Assembly (NCBI GenBank): GCA_022447685.1
Contig: JAKVAO010000057.1
Location: 1-17,254, forward strand
Direction: 5' to 3'
From: Candidatus Caenarcanales bacterium
Lineage (GTDB): Bacteria; Cyanobacteriota; Vampirovibrionia; LMEP-6097
DNA length: 17,254 bases
In this document: positions 14,663-17,254 of the stretch, piece after piece
Numbering within the stretch: the first letter of the stretch is position 1
How the letters are laid out: each line of letters begins with the position of its first letter
Made by a program: the position numbers and the translations under genes
The notes under the pieces: generated by a model
The model's input: the letters and a program-made list of their open reading frames with translations, nothing else
The model's database searches: none
Told to the model about the DNA's origin: nothing

Positions 14663-16465
14663 TTGAAATATGTGTCCAATCAGATAGTGAGAAAATATCT
14701 TCTATTTCTACTTTTCATTTTTGCGTCTGTGATCTGTAATTCATGCGGCGAAGTAGAAGAGAAGATAGAGTTAAACATCGCAAGCTCAATAGAAGCGACT
14801 GAATTTATCGAAGAGCTATTTGCTCATAAGATTTTCAAGAAGAATGGTTACAGATTTAACTTTATAGATTTGAATTCATCTCAAGCTAAAAAAGCGCTGG
14901 AAACTGGGATCGTGGATTTCTACATAAGCGATAAAGAATTTGAAAATATCAAATCTAATAGCTTCAAAGAAAAATTAATAGCCAAAGACGCCTTATTACT
15001 TATAGCTCATAGTAATAATCCCATTCATAATTTCAATAAATTAGAAAACTTAGAGGATATAGAAACTTTCAATGAACTAGAAAGCCTAAATATTTTCATA
15101 GAGGAAAATCAAGAAGAATTAGCCTTAATCAGAGCTAGTAAATATCAAGACCAAGCTAAACAAAAACTTGTCTACATCAATGATATTGCTCCAATTCAAT
15201 CAAATTTCAATTTTGGGAATTACCCATTAATCAAAAAAATCAGACTCTACTATCAATCTCAAATAATAAGAACTAAGAACAAATGTAGGGGCTGTAAAAA
15301 ATTAATTGCCTTACTCAATTCAGATCAAGTACATATAATCATTAAGTCCATGGGACTTCTCAACCTCAACAGCAATGAACTATTACTAGAAGAACTTGCT
15401 GAAGAACCAATACGTATTGGAGTTGGTGTGCCACTCAAAAACCAATACGCAAAAGCCGGTAAAGCTGTATTAGCTTCTGCAAAGCTTGTCGCTGAAGAGT
15501 ATAAACTTGATGGTGCTATACAAGGACGCAAAATAGAAATCCACGTTTGCGACGATGAAGCTAATATCACCGATGCCCTGAAAGCCATAGACTGTGCCCG
15601 CAAATTCGTCAAACTTGGAACTAAAGCTGTAATTGGACACCTAGGCTCAGAAGCTAGCATAGCGACATCAGGAATTTACCAAGAAAACAATATAGTGCAA
15701 ATTTCTCCAACAGCAGTTCATCCAGGTTTCACACACCAAGAAAACAACAGAGGACTTCTCTTTAGAACAGTGCCTGTAGATCATTTATATCCAGAAACTA
15801 TTACTCAATTACTCTCTAAATTAGCAACAAAAGATTCTAGAACTCTAGTAATTCACAATGGTAATCTCTATGGACAAAACATAATCTCTCATCTAGTAAG
15901 CCATGCAAGAAAATCTGATATTTCTAATTCAATAGTTATAGAAGAACTTAAAAGCCAGAACTGGGATTCAAAAATTGATCAAAGTAAGTTTAGTAATATT
16001 GTTTTAATTGGTCCTGAATATGAGCTTGAAAACATAGCTTTAACAATCGATAAATCTAGAAATTCCAACCTTAATCTAATTGCTTTATGGAACACGGTTT
16101 CACCATTCAATACGAAACATAAGTTTTCAGGTCTAACTAATACAGAGATTTTCATAGTTGCTTTAGATATTGATATGAACAACCCAGAATTCCAGAACTT
16201 TAAAACTAAGTTTCTTGCACTGAAAGATTATGATTTTAACTTTGCTGCGGTTCTGTCCTTTATCTCAAGTAAAGTATTACTAAGTTCACTAGAAAAATAC
16301 TACGAAGGTTCATATAGTTCAATTTCAGAATCCTTACATTCAGAGACTTTTGAGGTTTTTGGTAGAGAGTTTAAGTTTGATGAATATGGTGATGTTGAGA
16401 GTTTCAAACTGGGAACTTATCACTATGTTGATGGTAGTTTTTCTAAAATGCCTTTAAATAAATAG
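14663..16465 (+). CDS. Exported fusion of PstS-like and LivJ-like substrate-binding domains
   Basis: This 600-residue protein appears to join two substrate-binding folds. After an N-terminal hydrophobic segment (10-25) with Cys25 and Cys28 (an imperfect lipobox at ICNSCGE), residues about 35-237 resemble a type II, PstS-like solute-binding domain. They start ELNIASSIEATEFIEELF, have GIVDFYISD and LIAKDALLLIAHSNNPIHNF, and close with LLNSDQVHIIIKSMGLLNLN. Residues about 248-595 are a LivJ-type (Peripla_BP_6) domain: IRIGVGVPLKNQYAKAGKA, DGAIQGRKIEIHVCDDEAN, AVIGHLGSEASIATSGIYQ and IVQISPTAVHPGFT. Extra cysteines C208/C211 and C296/C311 may form disulfides. No permease or ATPase gene is adjacent. 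The start is either TTG at 14663 or GTG at 14672; neither has a clear ribosome binding site. Confidence 0.8.
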   Translation: MKYVSNQIVRKYLLFLLFIFASVICNSCGEVEEKIELNIASSIEATEFIEELFAHKIFKKNGYRFNFIDLNSSQAKKALETGIVDFYISDKEFENIKSNSFKEKLIAKDALLLIAHSNNPIHNFNKLENLEDIETFNELESLNIFIEENQEELALIRASKYQDQAKQKLVYINDIAPIQSNFNFGNYPLIKKIRLYYQSQIIRTKNKCRGCKKLIALLNSDQVHIIIKSMGLLNLNSNELLLEELAEEPIRIGVGVPLKNQYAKAGKAVLASAKLVAEEYKLDGAIQGRKIEIHVCDDEANITDALKAIDCARKFVKLGTKAVIGHLGSEASIATSGIYQENNIVQISPTAVHPGFTHQENNRGLLFRTVPVDHLYPETITQLLSKLATKDSRTLVIHNGNLYGQNIISHLVSHARKSDISNSIVIEELKSQNWDSKIDQSKFSNIVLIGPEYELENIALTIDKSRNSNLNLIALWNTVSPFNTKHKFSGLTNTEIFIVALDIDMNNPEFQNFKTKFLALKDYDFNFAAVLSFISSKVLLSSLEKYYEGSYSSISESLHSETFEVFGREFKFDEYGDVESFKLGTYHYVDGSFSKMPLNK

Positions 16466-16500
16466 TTTCAGGTCTTGTAAATAATTCGAACTCCTAATAA

Positions 16501-16530
16501 AAAGCCCTCAGTAAAAATACAGAGGGCTTT
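16501..16530. terminator. Bidirectional Rho-independent terminator
   Basis: A nine-base perfect stem, AAAGCCCTC (16501-16509) with GAGGGCTTT (16522-16530), encloses a 12-base loop. It lies between the convergent stops of the substrate-binding fusion (16465) and the Gln/Asn-rich protein gene (16566). Read on the minus strand, the stem is followed by a run of five T, so termination of the minus-strand gene looks stronger. The plus-strand tail (TTTGGATATTTT) is weaker but plausible. Confidence 0.85.
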
Positions 16531-16565
16531 GGATATTTTAATTATTTAATTTATTTAGTGTTTAA

Positions 16566-17090
16566 TTAAGCTGCAACCGGTGACTGTTTTGCTTGCATAT
16601 CCCTAATTCTATTTTCCAGTGTCATCTGAAGAGGCTTAGAAATATCAGTAGAAGCACGCACATTTTCTTGTCCTGGTTGAGAAATAATCGAACCATTCTG
16701 AGGTCCCATATTAATTGCTACACCAATTTTATTGTTATTATCATCCTGAACAGTATACACAGGAACATCAAGCCCAGTACCTTGAAGCTCTGCAGGAATT
16801 TTATCATTACCCGCTTTTAAAACAACTTGACTCACTGGAGCATCATTCTTAACAAGCTCAATCAATGTATTCACCAATTGCTGTTCCATTGTCATTTGAG
16901 GTTTTGCAGACTCAGAACCTTGAGCTCTTGGAGAAGAAACAATATTATTACCACCTTGCTCTTCTTTTTGAATTGGTGTTCTGTTACCAATATCAGTCTT
17001 AATCTGAGCCGCTAAAGAATCACCTCTTGTAATCTGCTGAGGTACTCTATTACCCGAACCTATAACTACTCCACTACTCACATTACTCAT
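16566..17090 (-). CDS. Gln/Asn-rich hydrophilic protein of unknown function
   Basis: This 174-residue protein is not recognised. It is hydrophilic throughout, rich in Gln, Asn, Gly and Ser, with no signal peptide or membrane segment. A Gly/Ser start (MSNVSSGVVIGSGNRVP) and a disordered-looking stretch (to about residue 65) precede a likely helix (MTMEQQLVNTLIELVKNDAP). A probable beta segment follows (SQVVLKAGNDKIPAELQ, then VPVYTVQDDNNNKIGVAINMG), and then a Gln-rich tail ending in QMTLENRIRDMQAKQSP. Start choice is supported: ATG at 17090 with GGGAG at 17101-17105, ten bases upstream. It is a single-gene unit with its own terminator and stands next to the right IS copy. Its upstream region (17091-17178) is T-rich on the given strand, without a convincing promoter pair. 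Confidence 0.75.
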   Translation of the reverse strand: MSNVSSGVVIGSGNRVPQQITRGDSLAAQIKTDIGNRTPIQKEEQGGNNIVSSPRAQGSESAKPQMTMEQQLVNTLIELVKNDAPVSQVVLKAGNDKIPAELQGTGLDVPVYTVQDDNNNKIGVAINMGPQNGSIISQPGQENVRASTDISKPLQMTLENRIRDMQAKQSPVAA

Positions 17091-17178
17091 TATCCTAAAT
17101 CTCCCATAACTATATTTTACTAAGCTCTTTTTATATTTTCTTTATTTTCTGTTTTTATCTTAATTGCCAATCTTAAAC

Positions 17179-17254
17179 GTAACTACTCAGGTAAAAAATA
17201 AAGATTATGTAAACAAATAGGTCTAGCTCTGGCCAAATCTAGTTATTCATGAGT
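17179..17254 (+). mobile_element. Right insertion sequence copy, partial, inverted relative to the left copy
   Basis: These 76 bases are the reverse complement of 109-184 with one mismatch (17248). They begin GTAACTACTCAGG, the proposed terminal end of the element, and run out of the window. After a TAG at 17224-17226 the same frame as in the left copy opens (LWPNLVIHEL, against LWPNLVIYEL on the left), so this is the start of a second, slightly different copy of the same transposase gene, reading rightward. The sequence just before 17179 differs from that following 184, which sets the boundary. Confidence 0.7.

Noticed and set aside
1..17254. CRISPR array, tRNA or rRNA genes, phage or conjugation genes
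   Set aside because: No regularly spaced repeats, no cloverleaf-like segments and no structural or transfer proteins were found on either strand.

Overview
This is an AT-rich bacterial window (A+T clearly dominates, TAA is the usual stop, several genes lack a good Shine-Dalgarno). MurJ, two lipoprotein-like secreted proteins and a DsbA/DsbB-like VKOR pair point to a cell with peptidoglycan and an extracytoplasmic compartment. The lineage cannot be fixed from sequence alone. A non-photosynthetic relative of Cyanobacteria (Melainabacteria/Vampirovibrionia type) is my guess, not a demonstrated assignment. No tRNA, rRNA, CRISPR array or phage gene was seen, and there is no gene-free stretch longer than 300 bases.

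Both edges lie in the same mobile element. Positions 109-184 and 17179-17254 are a 76-base inverted repeat with one mismatch. In both copies an open frame with the same predicted peptide runs outward, and the longer left copy continues into a Leu/Glu coiled coil like the N-terminus of IS66-type transposases. The window is therefore the interval between two oppositely oriented insertion sequence (IS) copies. The left copy has cut a gene for a probable surface or secreted protein, leaving only its 3' part (185-684). A structured, partly repeated element (691-842) follows.

Next come a MATE-family exporter (minus strand) and, divergent from it, a plus-strand cluster. This holds a gene interrupted by an in-frame amber codon (2344-3078), an unrecognised secreted protein, a GH31 alpha-glucosidase with both catalytic aspartates, and an unrecognised cytoplasmic protein. 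A small coiled-coil protein with a C-terminal membrane anchor faces this cluster. Then come tlyA (rRNA 2'-O-methyltransferase) and a convergent Fic-domain gene. The Fic protein has an N-terminal winged-helix-like region and the class II inhibitory motif, but Gln replaces the catalytic His. Four related 9-bp half-sites sit immediately upstream of it.

Positions 9490-12862 form a minus-strand run read in the order thioredoxin-like lipoprotein, pgk, murJ. The thioredoxin-like gene is divergent, by 21 bases, from a VKOR-family membrane protein, so the two are probably partners in extracytoplasmic disulfide formation. gloA (glyoxalase I) and a class II aldolase/adducin-family gene follow on the minus strand. 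Divergent from them is an unusual 600-residue protein that appears to fuse a PstS-like and a LivJ-like substrate-binding domain. A bidirectional terminator separates it from a last unrecognised Gln/Asn-rich protein before the right IS copy.

The most notable observations are the two-domain substrate-binding fusion, the IS pair and the gene it broke, the amber-interrupted gene, the His-less Fic protein with its operator cluster, and the structured element with competing pairings at 691-842.
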